DNA of 64,000 nt, from assembly GCA_021298315.1 (NCBI GenBank), contig JAJTFC010000003.1, positions 1 through 64,000 on the forward strand, read 5' to 3'. This stretch comes from Planctomycetaceae bacterium. GTDB lineage: Bacteria > Planctomycetota > Planctomycetia > Pirellulales > Pirellulaceae. Positions 1 to 8,544 of the stretch are shown here, in pieces. The position numbers and the translations under genes are program-made. How positions within the stretch are numbered: position 1 is the stretch's first letter; each line of letters starts with the position of its first letter. Under the pieces are notes generated by a model. That model was not told the DNA's origin, did no database searches, and saw nothing but the letters and a program-made list of their open reading frames with translations.

Positions 1-73
1 ACCCTGGACAGGATTCGAACCTGTGACCTCAGCTTTAGGAAAGCCGCGCTCTATCCAACTGAGCTACCAGGGC
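1..73 (-). tRNA. tRNA-Arg (anticodon CCU), discriminator base outside window
   Basis: The reverse complement folds as a cloverleaf: acceptor 5' strand GCCCTGG against CCAGGGT (last pair G-U), D arm GCTC/GAGC, anticodon stem CGGCT/AGCTG with loop TTCCTAA, five-base variable loop AGGTC, and T arm ACAGG-TTCGAAT-CCTGT. The anticodon is CCU, which reads AGG (Arg). Base 72 is window position 1, so the discriminator and 3' end lie just outside. It follows the accB-accC-tauE run on the same strand. Confidence 0.93.
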
Positions 74-236
74 AGGATTCCATAAATATAGTGGAAAAAA
101 ATCGGTTTGTTCAGATCCAAAGACCAGATTTTCCCAAGGTTAAGATCTCCTAAATACCCCATCGAGGGCGATGAAAGCAAAAATTACTAAAGGCGTTTAG
201 CCAGTGGGGAAAACTGGTGAATGGCTGGTAAATCCG

Positions 237-971
237 CTAGGGTACCAGCAGTTTTGCTGCGGCGATGAACATGACGATCGACAAGAGAATTCGCGCGGAG
301 CGAACAGGCAATCGGAAACTTCCAAGCGTCGCTCCAAGGCTCCCGCCTAAGACGACCGCAACGGCCAAAAAATACCAATCCTGTGGCATCGGTCGACCCG
401 AACTGAGGAGTCCCGCAAGACCCGACACGGAATTGATCCATATGAATAACGCCGATACCGCCGAGGCCGTCTTGGTCTTGGCCCATCCCATGAACAACAA
501 CAGTGGCGTTAAATAAATTCCACCACCAGTACCGGTCAGCCCGCTGAGGAGTCCAAGCCCCGCTCCGGCAAGGATCGCTTTGTATATAGCTGGCTCTTGA
601 ACATTCTCCTCGGATTTCATGGGATACAAAAGCCACAGGGCTGAGCCGGCCAACACACTGCCTAATAAAACTTTGAACCAAGCCAGAGGTAGCGATAAAT
701 AGCCTCCAGCAAAAGCCATCGGGGCTGCCAAGATCGCAACGGGCCAAAATAGCTTCCACGAGAAATGACCCGCTCGGTAAAACTGAACCGATGCGATCGA
801 CGCGACCAGAATGTTCAGCAAAAGCGCAATGGGCTTGATGCGATCCGGGGCGAAGCCAGCGAGGGTCATCACGGCGATGTAACCAGACGCTCCCGCATGG
901 CCAACACTCGAGTAGAGCCAAGCGACCAATGCGACCGCGAGCCACAACCCAATGTCGCCTGTGCCCTCCAT
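237..971 (-). CDS. TauE/SafE family sulfite exporter-like membrane permease
   Basis: A hydrophobic protein of 244 residues with about seven to eight membrane segments, of the size and Gly-rich character of the TauE/SafE (DUF81) permeases. The N-terminal segment carries the pattern SSVGHAGASGYIA, and the second half repeats it as LSGLTGTGGGIYLTPLL, the internal duplication expected of the family. Family members export sulfite, sulfoacetate or related anions; the substrate here cannot be read. A TTG at 980 would add three residues; ATG at 971 is preferred, 11 nt after the accC stop, so it is probably the last gene of the accB-accC transcript. No Shine-Dalgarno site is visible. Confidence 0.8.
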   Translation of the reverse strand: MEGTGDIGLWLAVALVAWLYSSVGHAGASGYIAVMTLAGFAPDRIKPIALLLNILVASIASVQFYRAGHFSWKLFWPVAILAAPMAFAGGYLSLPLAWFKVLLGSVLAGSALWLLYPMKSEENVQEPAIYKAILAGAGLGLLSGLTGTGGGIYLTPLLLFMGWAKTKTASAVSALFIWINSVSGLAGLLSSGRPMPQDWYFLAVAVVLGGSLGATLGSFRLPVRSARILLSIVMFIAAAKLLVP

Positions 972-982
972 AGAAAACAAGA

Positions 983-2341
983 CTATTTGCTTTGAAGCCT
1001 TGGAAGCAAAACTCGCTCAACCCACTTGGTGTCGACGGTTCCTTGGACAAACTCCGGTTGCGCAAGAACCGTTTTGTGGAAGCTAGCCGTGGTCTTGATG
1101 CCACTGATGCGCAGCTCGCTCAAGGCCCGTTGCATCGTCGCAATGGCTTCTTCTCGCGTCTCACGATGGACGATCAATTTGGCGATCATCGAATCGTAGT
1201 GGGGGGGCACACTGTACCCGGTATGGGCATGGGAATCGACACGAACTCCAAAGCCTCCTGGCAAATACATCGATTGGATTTTACCTGGACATGGCTGGAA
1301 GTTCCGATCGGGATCCTCGGCGTTGATTCGGCACTCGATCGCAGCCCCACGAGGTTTGACGTCGCTTTGTTTGAAGGCTAGCTTCTGCCCAGCAGCGACC
1401 AAAATCTGAGTCTTGATCAAGTCGATCCCTGAGATCATTTCGCTCACTGGGTGTTCGACTTGGATTCTCGCGTTGACTTCGATGAAGTAGAAATTGTCTT
1501 GTTGGTCGACGATAAACTCGACGGTTGCGGCGTTGTAGTAGTTGGCTTGCTTGACCATGCGAACGGCTGCATCGCACATGGCTTTTCGAGTCGATTCAGG
1601 GAGCCTTGGCGAAGGGCTTTCCTCGATGAGCTTTTGGTGGCGTCGTTGCACGGAGCAATCGCGTTCGTGGAGATGCACGACGCTTCCGTGCTGGTCGGCG
1701 ATGATCTGGACTTCGACGTGCCGAGGCCGGTCGATGTAGCGTTCGAGATAAACGCCAGAATTTCCAAAGGCGGCTTTGGCCTCCGTCTGGGCTTGGGCCA
1801 CAGCGCTTTGCAATGAAGCTTCATCGAGGGCAACTCGCATCCCTTTCCCACCACCACCTGCGGTGGCTTTGATCAAAACCGGGAATCCGATTTTTCGAAC
1901 GGCACTGATGGCACCTTCTTCGCTCTCGATGAGTCCATCGCTTCCGGGCACAACGGGAACCCCTGCGGCGATGGCCATCTCTCGGGCGGTGTTTTTATCA
2001 CCGAGTTTTTCCATCGCCTCGGGACTTGGCCCGATGAATTCGAAGTTGCAGCTTCGGCAGACTTCGTTGAAGTGTGCGTTTTCAGCCAAGAAGCCGTAGC
2101 CTGGGTGGATGGCATCGGCTTTACCTAGTTCGGCAGCTGCGATGACTCGATCGATTCGCAGGTAGCTATCCATCGATTTGGCCGAGCCTACGCAAAAGGC
2201 TTGGTCGGCCAGTTCGAGGTACTGGGATCCTCGATCGGCTTCGCTGAAGATGGCAACGGTTTCAATACCGAGTTCCTTGCAGGCACGGATGACCCGCAAG
2301 GCGATTTCGCCACGATTGGCGACAAGAACGCGACTGAACAT
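983..2341 (-). CDS. accC: acetyl-CoA carboxylase, biotin carboxylase subunit
   Basis: Biotin carboxylase carries out ATP-dependent carboxylation of the biotin on AccB, the first step of malonyl-CoA and fatty acid synthesis. The 452-residue protein is the usual AccC length. Visible are the N-terminal [16 protein letters not shown] motif, [10 protein letters not shown] near residue 80, the glycine-rich ATP loop GGGGKGMR at 162-169, [17 protein letters not shown], and the catalytic segment [14 protein letters not shown] (Ala where many homologues have Thr). It starts 8 nt after accB ends, and the two are clearly co-transcribed. Confidence 0.97.
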   Translation of the reverse strand: MFSRVLVANRGEIALRVIRACKELGIETVAIFSEADRGSQYLELADQAFCVGSAKSMDSYLRIDRVIAAAELGKADAIHPGYGFLAENAHFNEVCRSCNFEFIGPSPEAMEKLGDKNTAREMAIAAGVPVVPGSDGLIESEEGAISAVRKIGFPVLIKATAGGGGKGMRVALDEASLQSAVAQAQTEAKAAFGNSGVYLERYIDRPRHVEVQIIADQHGSVVHLHERDCSVQRRHQKLIEESPSPRLPESTRKAMCDAAVRMVKQANYYNAATVEFIVDQQDNFYFIEVNARIQVEHPVSEMISGIDLIKTQILVAAGQKLAFKQSDVKPRGAAIECRINAEDPDRNFQPCPGKIQSMYLPGGFGVRVDSHAHTGYSVPPHYDSMIAKLIVHRETREEAIATMQRALSELRISGIKTTASFHKTVLAQPEFVQGTVDTKWVERVLLPRLQSK

Positions 2342-2349
2342 AGCGATCC

Positions 2350-2871
2350 TTAGCCTCGGGTATCGATCTTAAAGAGTGGCTTGCCCACATCGACGGCTTC
2401 TTCGTTCCGCACGAGAACTTGGACAATCTTACCCCGCATTTCGGCGGGAATTTCGTTGAAGACCTTCATGGCTTCGATGATGCATACGACGGTGTCGTTT
2501 TGGACCATCGAGCCGACCTCGACAAAGTCTTTGGAGGTCGGATTGGGCTTGGAGTAGTAAGTCCCGACCATGGGCGATTTGATGACTGCGATGTGAGCTC
2601 CATCGGCCTCAGCCGCAGGAGCCGGAGCGGAAGATGCTGCCGGCTGGCCGCCTGGCTGGTGCATGGCCACAGGAGCCATGGGATACGCTGGTGCATGGCC
2701 CAAATGAGCCTGGGATGTGCCACAAAGTCGAATTCGCTGGTCGTCTTGCTGAAGATCGACTTCACCAAGATTATGCTCCTTCATCAACTCGACCAAACGG
2801 CGGAGAAGATCGAGATCGAAGACATTTTCAACTTTGGAAGCCGCATCCGGTTTTTTCTTGGATTCCGCCAT
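2350..2871 (-). CDS. accB: acetyl-CoA carboxylase biotin carboxyl carrier protein
   Basis: Carrier subunit of acetyl-CoA carboxylase. The 173-residue protein has an N-terminal helical region, a Pro/Ala-rich linker at about 60-90, and a C-terminal biotinyl domain with EAMKVFNEI; Lys136 is the expected biotinylation site. The upstream GGAAAGG, 7 nt before the ATG, is a plausible ribosome site. First gene of the accB-accC-tauE-like run, with a good promoter candidate about 60 bases upstream. The carboxyltransferase genes accA and accD are not in the window. Confidence 0.96.
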   Translation of the reverse strand: MAESKKKPDAASKVENVFDLDLLRRLVELMKEHNLGEVDLQQDDQRIRLCGTSQAHLGHAPAYPMAPVAMHQPGGQPAASSAPAPAAEADGAHIAVIKSPMVGTYYSKPNPTSKDFVEVGSMVQNDTVVCIIEAMKVFNEIPAEMRGKIVQVLVRNEEAVDVGKPLFKIDTRG

Positions 2872-2929
2872 CGCGTGGCCTTTCCGACAAGCAGTGTATT
2901 TTGGGGGAAACTAGTCGATAAGTGTACGA

Positions 2930-2958
2930 TTTATACACCCGCTTGATGAATTCGCCAA
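2930..2958 (-). promoter_or_regulatory. sigma70-type promoter candidate for accB
   Basis: Reading the minus strand, TTGGCG (2958-2953), a 17-nt spacer and TATAAA (2935-2930) match the -35 and -10 consensus at 4/6 and 5/6. The predicted start of transcription is near 2923, leaving an accB leader of about 50 nt. This is inferred from sequence only. Confidence 0.5.
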
Positions 2959-3005
2959 GAAGACTGCGCATTGGTTTCCAGTGCCTTGGGCTTTTTGCAC
3001 TAGCA

Positions 3006-3326
3006 CTAGGGAGTTCGATTTTGGATCTGCTTGCGCAATTCGAGCGCCAGGTTTTGGAGTTGCTCGAGCGATCGGCCTTGCAGATTTGACACGTCAGTGA
3101 CACCCATGCCAAGGATCTCCTGTAATGTTCGGATCAGTTTGATCTCTCCCTCTAGAAGTCCCTGGTCACGCCCTTCCTCACGACCTTCCTCACGACCTTC
3201 CTCACGACCTTCCTCACGACCTTCCTCACGACCTTCCTCACGACCTTCCTCACGACCTTTTTTTAATAGCCGATCGGCAATCGATCCGGGCTCTATCTGG
3301 GTCGGAAATAACTTATCAATAGTCAT
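3006..3326 (-). CDS. possible intragenic RpnS-type antitoxin (internal start in the Rpn gene)
   Basis: In-frame ATG at 3326 within the Rpn gene, preceded by GGAG with a 9-nt spacer, would give a 106-residue fragment starting MTIDKLFPTQ and containing the GREE repeats and the C-terminal helices but no nuclease residues. Known RpnS proteins are exactly this part of Rpn and inhibit the full-length toxin. The ribosome site is only moderate; another in-frame ATG at 3341 has none. The call is inference from position and family knowledge. Confidence 0.4.
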   Translation of the reverse strand: MTIDKLFPTQIEPGSIADRLLKKGREEGREEGREEGREEGREEGREEGREEGRDQGLLEGEIKLIRTLQEILGMGVTDVSNLQGRSLEQLQNLALELRKQIQNRTP

Positions 3327-4034
3327 CGAAACAGACTCCATCTGCAAGCTTGGGCTGGTAGCCAAAAGGTAAGTCACGATCGCGTTCAAATAGTCCTTGA
3401 GGATTCTATCCGTTTTGAGTTCAAGAAGCCCTCGAAGGATGGCCTCCAAGCGATTCTCAATTTCCACTCGGCGGCTGTATTTTAACAGACTCAGCGCACT
3501 TTGCAAAAATGGATCTTGTGCCAGATCCTCATCCGGAATCTGGCCTAAATCCAGAACTGGGAAAGCAAACCTGAGGCCATACTGGAGGATTGCGTCTGGA
3601 GTTCCAATCAACTCGTCGAGACTCCGAGGGGCTGACCACTCCGATTCACCGTGATAGAGTACCAGCGGTATGATCGGACATAGCACTTGACCGTTGCGTT
3701 GACGCTGTTCCCAAATCCGAACGATGTAGCGAACCAACTGAAAGCACGTCATCTGGTCTGGATGGCTCTTGTGCTCCAAGAGCACATAGAGTTGGCCCTG
3801 GCAAATCGCCCCTTCCTTGCCCGCTAAAAGCACCGAATAAAGGAGATCTGAGTAACTATCTCGCAAATGGTTATCGACGAATGAATCCTTTTGTAGCTCG
3901 AAGGAATTCAAATCGAGCAATTGAACAATTTGGGTTGGAAGATGCGTTTGAACCAAGCTGCGTACTGCAGAAACATGGGAAAACGCAAACTGAAAAAAGT
4001 TATTGTGCGGGGCTGGCAGTTGGGAATCGTCCAT
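3006..4034 (-). CDS. Rpn family PD-(D/E)XK nuclease (YhgA-like), full-length form
   Basis: 342 residues. The N-terminus NNFFQFAFSH resembles Rpn/YhgA (Transposase_31) proteins, and a nuclease core follows: Asp63 in YSDLLYS and E87-H-K89 in YVLLEHKSHPD fit the D...ExK signature. The C-terminus has seven consecutive GREE tetrapeptides (encoded by a 12-bp DNA repeat), then a helical tail. Rpn proteins are DNA nucleases; in other bacteria the full-length form is toxic and antiphage, and is blocked by a separately translated C-terminal fragment. It lies alone between the mutarotase end (80 bases upstream) and the acc promoter, on the same strand as both. The tetrapeptide number is likely variable between strains. 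Confidence 0.85.
   Translation of the reverse strand: MDDSQLPAPHNNFFQFAFSHVSAVRSLVQTHLPTQIVQLLDLNSFELQKDSFVDNHLRDSYSDLLYSVLLAGKEGAICQGQLYVLLEHKSHPDQMTCFQLVRYIVRIWEQRQRNGQVLCPIIPLVLYHGESEWSAPRSLDELIGTPDAILQYGLRFAFPVLDLGQIPDEDLAQDPFLQSALSLLKYSRRVEIENRLEAILRGLLELKTDRILKDYLNAIVTYLLATSPSLQMESVSMTIDKLFPTQIEPGSIADRLLKKGREEGREEGREEGREEGREEGREEGREEGRDQGLLEGEIKLIRTLQEILGMGVTDVSNLQGRSLEQLQNLALELRKQIQNRTP
3167..3259. repeat. 12-bp tandem repeat inside the Rpn gene
   Basis: Six perfect copies of CACGACCTTCCT (plus strand, 3179-3250), one copy with a single mismatch (3167-3178) and a partial copy (3251-3259). On the coding strand each unit encodes one GREE tetrapeptide, so copy-number change keeps the frame. 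Confidence 0.95.
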
Positions 4035-4102
4035 ATTCCCAATTTTAAAAACATTTGAGTTTTATGCCCGAATTTGGTTAGTGATTTTTTTCTGCAACCC
4101 AC

Positions 4103-4128
4103 CGGAACGATTGTTATGAAACGTTCCG
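4103..4128. repeat. inverted repeat spanning the mutarotase stop codon
   Basis: CGGAACG (4103-4109) and CGTTCCG (4122-4128) form a perfect 7-bp stem with a 12-nt loop that contains the stop codon of the mutarotase gene. No T-run follows in the direction of transcription, so it is not a standard intrinsic terminator; it may be an mRNA 3' structure. Confidence 0.4.
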
Positions 4129-4989
4129 CCGCAGAGGTTGGGACGAAATTTCAACGCGGGTGATTCGGCTTTCAGTTGGTTCTAGCCGCAGGCTTGCTCG
4201 TCGCACATTCGATGTCTCGATGCAACACATCTGACGGTATTCCTCATCTCCGAAATCGGACATATTTCTGGACTTCTCAATCCACGGATTCCAGACCACC
4301 GTCGAGTCCGATCCTTCGGATTCGATTCGTAAAAACCTTCCTAAAAAACGGTCCTCGATCGCCGTCGAAGGCGCCTTTCCATAATAAATCCTGTCGGTCT
4401 CTTGGCTAAATCGTATCGGTCTCTGGGCAGGAGAATAATCGAGTTTGGTCAATTGATCGTAATGTCCGCAGCGCTCTAGATCCCCTGTAACGGAGACTTG
4501 ATCAATATCCCCAATTCGAAAATAGCTATGCAATGCGACTTCATACTCTCTGGCCACTTGCGCGTTATTCCGAACCTCTAGCGACACCGATAGCATTGGG
4601 CCCATAACGATCCGATAAACCAGTTCAAAATCGTCCTTCGATAATCCAAGCTCAACATGAATTCCCCCATCACTCGATTGCGTCTTGAGCACTTGCCACT
4701 GGGATGTCCTTGCCCAACCATGCGCAGGGAGACTCGAATCGCTCGGATGGCTATTGAACCAAGGAAAACAAATAGGGATTCCACCCCGTAACGCTTTGCC
4801 TTGCTGATAGATTGCCTGACTACTCATGAACAAGATGTCTTGGTAATGGGTCACATGGGCACCTTGAAGAAAAAACTCTCCGGTGCAGGCATTGGTTTGT
4901 ATTTTGCCATAGACCAAGCCACTTGGATGCTCTCCGAACACCAAGTCATTGCCTATTCCATAGCGAGCATTCAATGCATCGATATCCAT
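4114..4989 (-). CDS. aldose 1-epimerase / D-hexose-6-phosphate mutarotase (YeaD-like)
   Basis: A 291-residue galactose-mutarotase-fold protein. Visible are GGIPICFPWFNSH (the GG-PxxxPWF motif of YeaD-type mutarotases), HGWARTSQW, ALHSYFRIGDI with the catalytic-type His, and a C-terminal VVWNPW. The family interconverts alpha and beta anomers of sugars or sugar 6-phosphates in the cytoplasm. An upstream extension of 84 codons in frame exists, but ATG at 4989 is chosen because GAGGGGG lies 7-8 nt before it and homology begins there. The start is 13 nt after the stop of the LarA-like gene; it ends the hpt-glycosyltransferase run. Confidence 0.85.
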   Translation of the reverse strand: MDIDALNARYGIGNDLVFGEHPSGLVYGKIQTNACTGEFFLQGAHVTHYQDILFMSSQAIYQQGKALRGGIPICFPWFNSHPSDSSLPAHGWARTSQWQVLKTQSSDGGIHVELGLSKDDFELVYRIVMGPMLSVSLEVRNNAQVAREYEVALHSYFRIGDIDQVSVTGDLERCGHYDQLTKLDYSPAQRPIRFSQETDRIYYGKAPSTAIEDRFLGRFLRIESEGSDSTVVWNPWIEKSRNMSDFGDEEYRQMCCIETSNVRRASLRLEPTESRITRVEISSQPLRRNVS

Positions 4990-5002
4990 GAAGTCACCCC
5001 CT

Positions 5003-6184
5003 CTAGTATTCCAAAACACCGACCCGCACTGCTGATTGCATGAGTCGCTCGAGTTCATTTGGATTGCGGATCGAGGCAAACCCAAGCGATTCAAGTACCT
5101 CAGAGTCCACCTGAGATTGTACATAAACGCTGCGCCTCGACTGGATTCCTCGCAACACCGCTGCGGCAAAAGCATCCTCAAGAGTGCTATTAAGTAGCAT
5201 TTGCTGGAGATCCTCATCGGGCTCGTCGGATGCCAAAGCACCGACTCCCGAAGAAACCTCTTGGAGTTTGTTTGCCACGACGACGATCCTACCAGCAGGG
5301 GTCAGCCATCGCTCGGCGCCATGGGCTGCACTTGCGACTTGGCTCCAGCTTGGAATCTGCGACTCGTCAACCAATTGGACAACCACCAAATCGAAAGCTT
5401 GGTCGCCGCAATTGTTCTGGCGGACGCTCGAACCGATGGATTGCTGACAAGCTCGGTCGACACCTTCGGGAGTTCCGGAGAACAAACAAGCAATTTGCCC
5501 TTCTTGGTTTGCCAATGCTCCAATGACGAACTGGATTCCGGCCAACCAGCCCGAATCTTTAACGCCCTCTTTGGAAGCCTTGGAACTCGATCGCCCAGAA
5601 CGATTGCCGATCCAAGCTTTCGCTCGCCTATGGATCGTGGCTCGATCTGCAAATGCGGGCAAGACGACAAAAGGGTCATGTCCTCGGGGATCCTCGGGCT
5701 CAAGCCACCGATAAACAGGGATCACAAAATCGGCTTCTACCAATTCGCGCTGCAGATAGATCGCTTCGCCTTGCTCCGAAGCAGCAATGTATTCGAGACC
5801 CTGGCGTTCGTCAGGATCGTGGCATACCACTCGGCAAACAGGCTCCTGGTTTTGATCGCCAAGTGGATGGTTGTTGGCAAGCCAACTCTCGATGGACGAC
5901 TTCAGAGTTTCCTGTCCATGCGCAAGAACCACGACGAGGTGTACATCGACGAGAACTTCATGCTTCAAGAGCCAATCGATGATCGACTCGACTAGAGGAC
6001 CTGCCTGTATCAGGCTTTCATGGACCGCGATAGCGACTCGATCACCTGGAACCAATGCGCGCCCTATGGGTGGAAAATCAAGCGGGTTTTCCATCGCATG
6101 TGCAACGGCTTGGGGGATCTCGACCAAGCCGCTTGCGACCGCACTGCGGAGTTGAACGAAATCGAATGCAGAGGTTTTTTTCAT
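5003..6184 (-). CDS. LarA-like (DUF2088 / nickel-dependent lactate racemase superfamily) protein, divergent
   Basis: 393 residues. The N-terminal half (PGDRVAIAVHESL, then IIDWLLKHEV and VHLVVVLAHGQET) resembles the LarA N-domain, and the rest the C-domain with GWLAGIQFVIGA and a Rossmann-like QAFDLVVVQLVDE. LarA isomerises lactate or other 2-hydroxyacids using a nickel-pincer cofactor. The usual GTHRP segment is replaced here by AHGQET, so substrate and even catalysis are uncertain. Its ATG overlaps the TGA of the preceding glycosyltransferase by 4 nt, and the mutarotase follows 13 nt on, suggesting a sugar or sugar-acid role. The family call is moderate. Confidence 0.6.
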   Translation of the reverse strand: MKKTSAFDFVQLRSAVASGLVEIPQAVAHAMENPLDFPPIGRALVPGDRVAIAVHESLIQAGPLVESIIDWLLKHEVLVDVHLVVVLAHGQETLKSSIESWLANNHPLGDQNQEPVCRVVCHDPDERQGLEYIAASEQGEAIYLQRELVEADFVIPVYRWLEPEDPRGHDPFVVLPAFADRATIHRRAKAWIGNRSGRSSSKASKEGVKDSGWLAGIQFVIGALANQEGQIACLFSGTPEGVDRACQQSIGSSVRQNNCGDQAFDLVVVQLVDESQIPSWSQVASAAHGAERWLTPAGRIVVVANKLQEVSSGVGALASDEPDEDLQQMLLNSTLEDAFAAAVLRGIQSRRSVYVQSQVDSEVLESLGFASIRNPNELERLMQSAVRVGVLEY

Positions 6185-7302
6185 CGTTGCAAGAGCTGGC
6201 GGTACCAGGCTTCGTGGCGTTGGATCATCGTCGATGCGGAATGCTCGCGGGCAACATGCTCGCGAGCCGATTCAATGAGTCGAACTCGCCACTGCGAATC
6301 ATCGAGCAGTTGGTTCGAGATCCGCATGAGTCGGTCTACATCACCCACAGGGAAAAGGATACCGGTTTTTTCGTTTTCGATAAGATCGCGGTTACCTGGG
6401 ATATCGGTGGCCAAGACCGGCACCCCCGCTTGCATGGCCTCAAGGATCACGTTGGATTGACCTTCGTAGAGACTTCCATTCCAAAGCAGATCTGCATGGG
6501 GCAGGATCTGCATCGCATCGGGCCGATGTCCAATCAAATACACCGAGGCGGCCGCACGGACATTATCGCGGTAGGCCTCAAGCCGCTGTCGCTCCGGCCC
6601 TTCTCCCAAAATCACATAAGAAACCTCGCTCCGGAGAATCCTCAGCATCTCCGCAGCCCAAATCAAATCCTTGTAGCCTTTTTGATGCCAAAGCCGCCCG
6701 ATCGAGAGAATCAGCCGATGGTTAAGCGGGATGCCCAGACGTTCAAACGCCTCCTGCCGCGAGATCTCAAGTTTCGGATCTCGCGATTCGATGCCGTTTG
6801 GAATAATCTTAAAGTTCGAACGGTCGATCCCTTGCTTGTGATAAAAATCGACCACCCCCGGACTGTTCGTCGAGATCCCTTGCGTCCGTTTGGCCAAGTA
6901 TCGATCGATCGTCAATTGCCAGGATCCTTTCCAAGGGTCGACAGACCTTTCTGACCCGACGATGCATGGCACTTTGGCCCACAGAGCCGCATAGCGGCCA
7001 TACGCGTTGGCAGCAAAAATCCATGTATGGACGATGTCCGGTTTGATTTGTCGTAAAGTTCGCAGCAGCTTAACCCAAGCCAAAGGATCTGCTGTCGTGT
7101 GTTTACCGATCACATGAACGGGAATGCTTGCTGCACGGAGCTGCGATTCCAAAGGACCGGTTCTGGTAAGAACGACAACCGAAGGCTCAAAGACGTTGCG
7201 ATCCAACCCGCAAGCAAGCATCACAAGCTGTTTCTCTGCTCCTCCCTGATCGAGCGTCGGGATGATCAAGCAGACTTTGATTCGATTCGATATCTGGGTC
7301 AC
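6181..7302 (-). CDS. glycosyltransferase family 4 (GT-B fold)
   Basis: 373 residues, cytoplasmic. The N-terminal motif VCLIIPTLDQGGAEKQL is the classic GT4 acceptor-domain opening; the C-terminal donor domain shows SIGRLWHQKGYKDLIWA, and LLWNGSLYEGQSNVILEAMQAGVPVLATD carries the E-x7-E signature. It transfers a sugar from a nucleotide donor to a glycan or lipid acceptor; neither can be named. The start is GTG, and GTGA overlaps the TGA of the upstream glycosyltransferase, showing translational coupling; its own stop overlaps the LarA-like start. Confidence 0.9.
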   Translation of the reverse strand: MTQISNRIKVCLIIPTLDQGGAEKQLVMLACGLDRNVFEPSVVVLTRTGPLESQLRAASIPVHVIGKHTTADPLAWVKLLRTLRQIKPDIVHTWIFAANAYGRYAALWAKVPCIVGSERSVDPWKGSWQLTIDRYLAKRTQGISTNSPGVVDFYHKQGIDRSNFKIIPNGIESRDPKLEISRQEAFERLGIPLNHRLILSIGRLWHQKGYKDLIWAAEMLRILRSEVSYVILGEGPERQRLEAYRDNVRAAASVYLIGHRPDAMQILPHADLLWNGSLYEGQSNVILEAMQAGVPVLATDIPGNRDLIENEKTGILFPVGDVDRLMRISNQLLDDSQWRVRLIESAREHVAREHSASTMIQRHEAWYRQLLQR

Positions 7303-8540
7303 TTGAAGCTCTTCCCCGAAGTCCCATGCTGATTTTTCAAAATTGCCTCAGAGAAGAGACTTCGCCAGCGATCAAGCCAGTGCTGGTTCGGATGGTGTTG
7401 CTGGTAATGCCTGCGAAGTGCGATGGCTTCCGCCTCCCATTGCGAGCGATGCATGAGCCAATCGGCAAGCTGCGCTGCGAGTGTGTCTTTCGAGTGGTAC
7501 CATTTCATCAGCGGAGTCTCGGGCATCCATTCGCCGATCGATGGCTCCTGTGCCACAATCATTGGGACTTGGGACTCCAGAACCAACCGACTGGAGTATT
7601 GAAGCGAGCAAGCAGGATTCGATGCGATCACCAGATCTGCAATGCAAATCAAATCCTCCAAGACATCGAAACCGTCAAAGATCAGGATTTCACGATGCCA
7701 TCCTTGGTGCCGTAGCCACTGATAGATTTTGGGTGTATCCGATCCGGGATTGATCAGCCACATGCGTAAAAGAACGCCTCGATCGAGCAGTCCGCAAACC
7801 GTCTGAAGAACACCTTCCAACTGCTCTATAGAAGCTTGGCCAAAATGCACCAGCAAATGGGTTTGAGCAGGTATGGCTAAGTCGCCCGAGACATCGAACA
7901 AGGCTCGTGCGGCCATCTTGCGCTCGATTTCCGTTCTGCGGGCCGGTTCAAAAACGGCATCTGGAATCCAAACACTTTGTTCTTTGCTAACACCAAGATC
8001 CAGCAGAGCCTCATAACCTCGGCGATGATCGGCGATCACCGCATGGCACTTACGAAGCGAATCGCGAATCGACACCGAAGAGGGTAAATAGGCTCCGAGG
8101 GATTTGGGTATGGCAAGGCTCAGTGGATCTTGGCTAAAGCGACTCAAAACCGGTCTGCCAATCAATGAGGCTTTCGATACGATAGCCGAGAGCAGATGGT
8201 CAGCCGCATCGACATAGATCGCGTCAAAGTTGTCGGCGTTTTTGATCAACCACTTCGTCACGTTTCTCTGAAAGTGGCTCTCATTCCAAGAAGAACTCGG
8301 CGGTGGTAGCAATCTTTCGACAGCCACCTTTCGCAGGCGGGCTCGGTCGGTCCAACTGGCATTCCATCGGGTCGTCAGTACCGAAGGTTCGACCCCGATC
8401 GACTGCCAAGCATCGAGTGTATGCATGAGCCTCTGGCTCGATTCGTCGGCAAGTGGCCAATAGTTGCGTGCGACGACTTGGATCCTCATCGAGGTTTCTA
8501 CGGCGCGATTCATGGGAGTTTGTGATTCGGCGATTGCCAT
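7299..8540 (-). CDS. glycosyltransferase-like protein (GT-B, group 1 type)
   Basis: 413 residues. The opening IQVVARNYWPLADESSQRL is typical of GT4-like proteins, but the C-terminal donor domain is divergent (LIVHFGQASIEQLEG, then DLICIADLVIASNP and RLVLESQVPMIVAQEPSIG). The sugar donor is not identifiable. ATG at 8540 lies 4 nt after the hpt stop; an alternative ATG at 8489 removes 17 residues and would start right at the conserved strand. It is coupled to the following glycosyltransferase by a 4-nt overlap, so the two probably act on the same glycan. Confidence 0.75.
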   Translation of the reverse strand: MAIAESQTPMNRAVETSMRIQVVARNYWPLADESSQRLMHTLDAWQSIGVEPSVLTTRWNASWTDRARLRKVAVERLLPPPSSSWNESHFQRNVTKWLIKNADNFDAIYVDAADHLLSAIVSKASLIGRPVLSRFSQDPLSLAIPKSLGAYLPSSVSIRDSLRKCHAVIADHRRGYEALLDLGVSKEQSVWIPDAVFEPARRTEIERKMAARALFDVSGDLAIPAQTHLLVHFGQASIEQLEGVLQTVCGLLDRGVLLRMWLINPGSDTPKIYQWLRHQGWHREILIFDGFDVLEDLICIADLVIASNPACSLQYSSRLVLESQVPMIVAQEPSIGEWMPETPLMKWYHSKDTLAAQLADWLMHRSQWEAEAIALRRHYQQHHPNQHWLDRWRSLFSEAILKNQHGTSGKSFK

Positions 8541-8544
8541 AAAC

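Noticed and set aside
187-1104. Long open frame of 305 codons on the minus strand covering tauE and part of accC
   Set aside because: It is in a different frame from two genes with clear family motifs, has no membrane or domain pattern, and spans the tauE-accC junction.
3167-3259. Possible CRISPR-like array at the 12-bp repeat
   Set aside because: Units are contiguous without spacers, 12 bp long and in frame with GREE codons of the Rpn gene.
4103-4128. Intrinsic terminator after the mutarotase gene
   Set aside because: The stem contains the stop codon in its loop and is not followed by a T-run in the direction of transcription; kept only as an inverted repeat.
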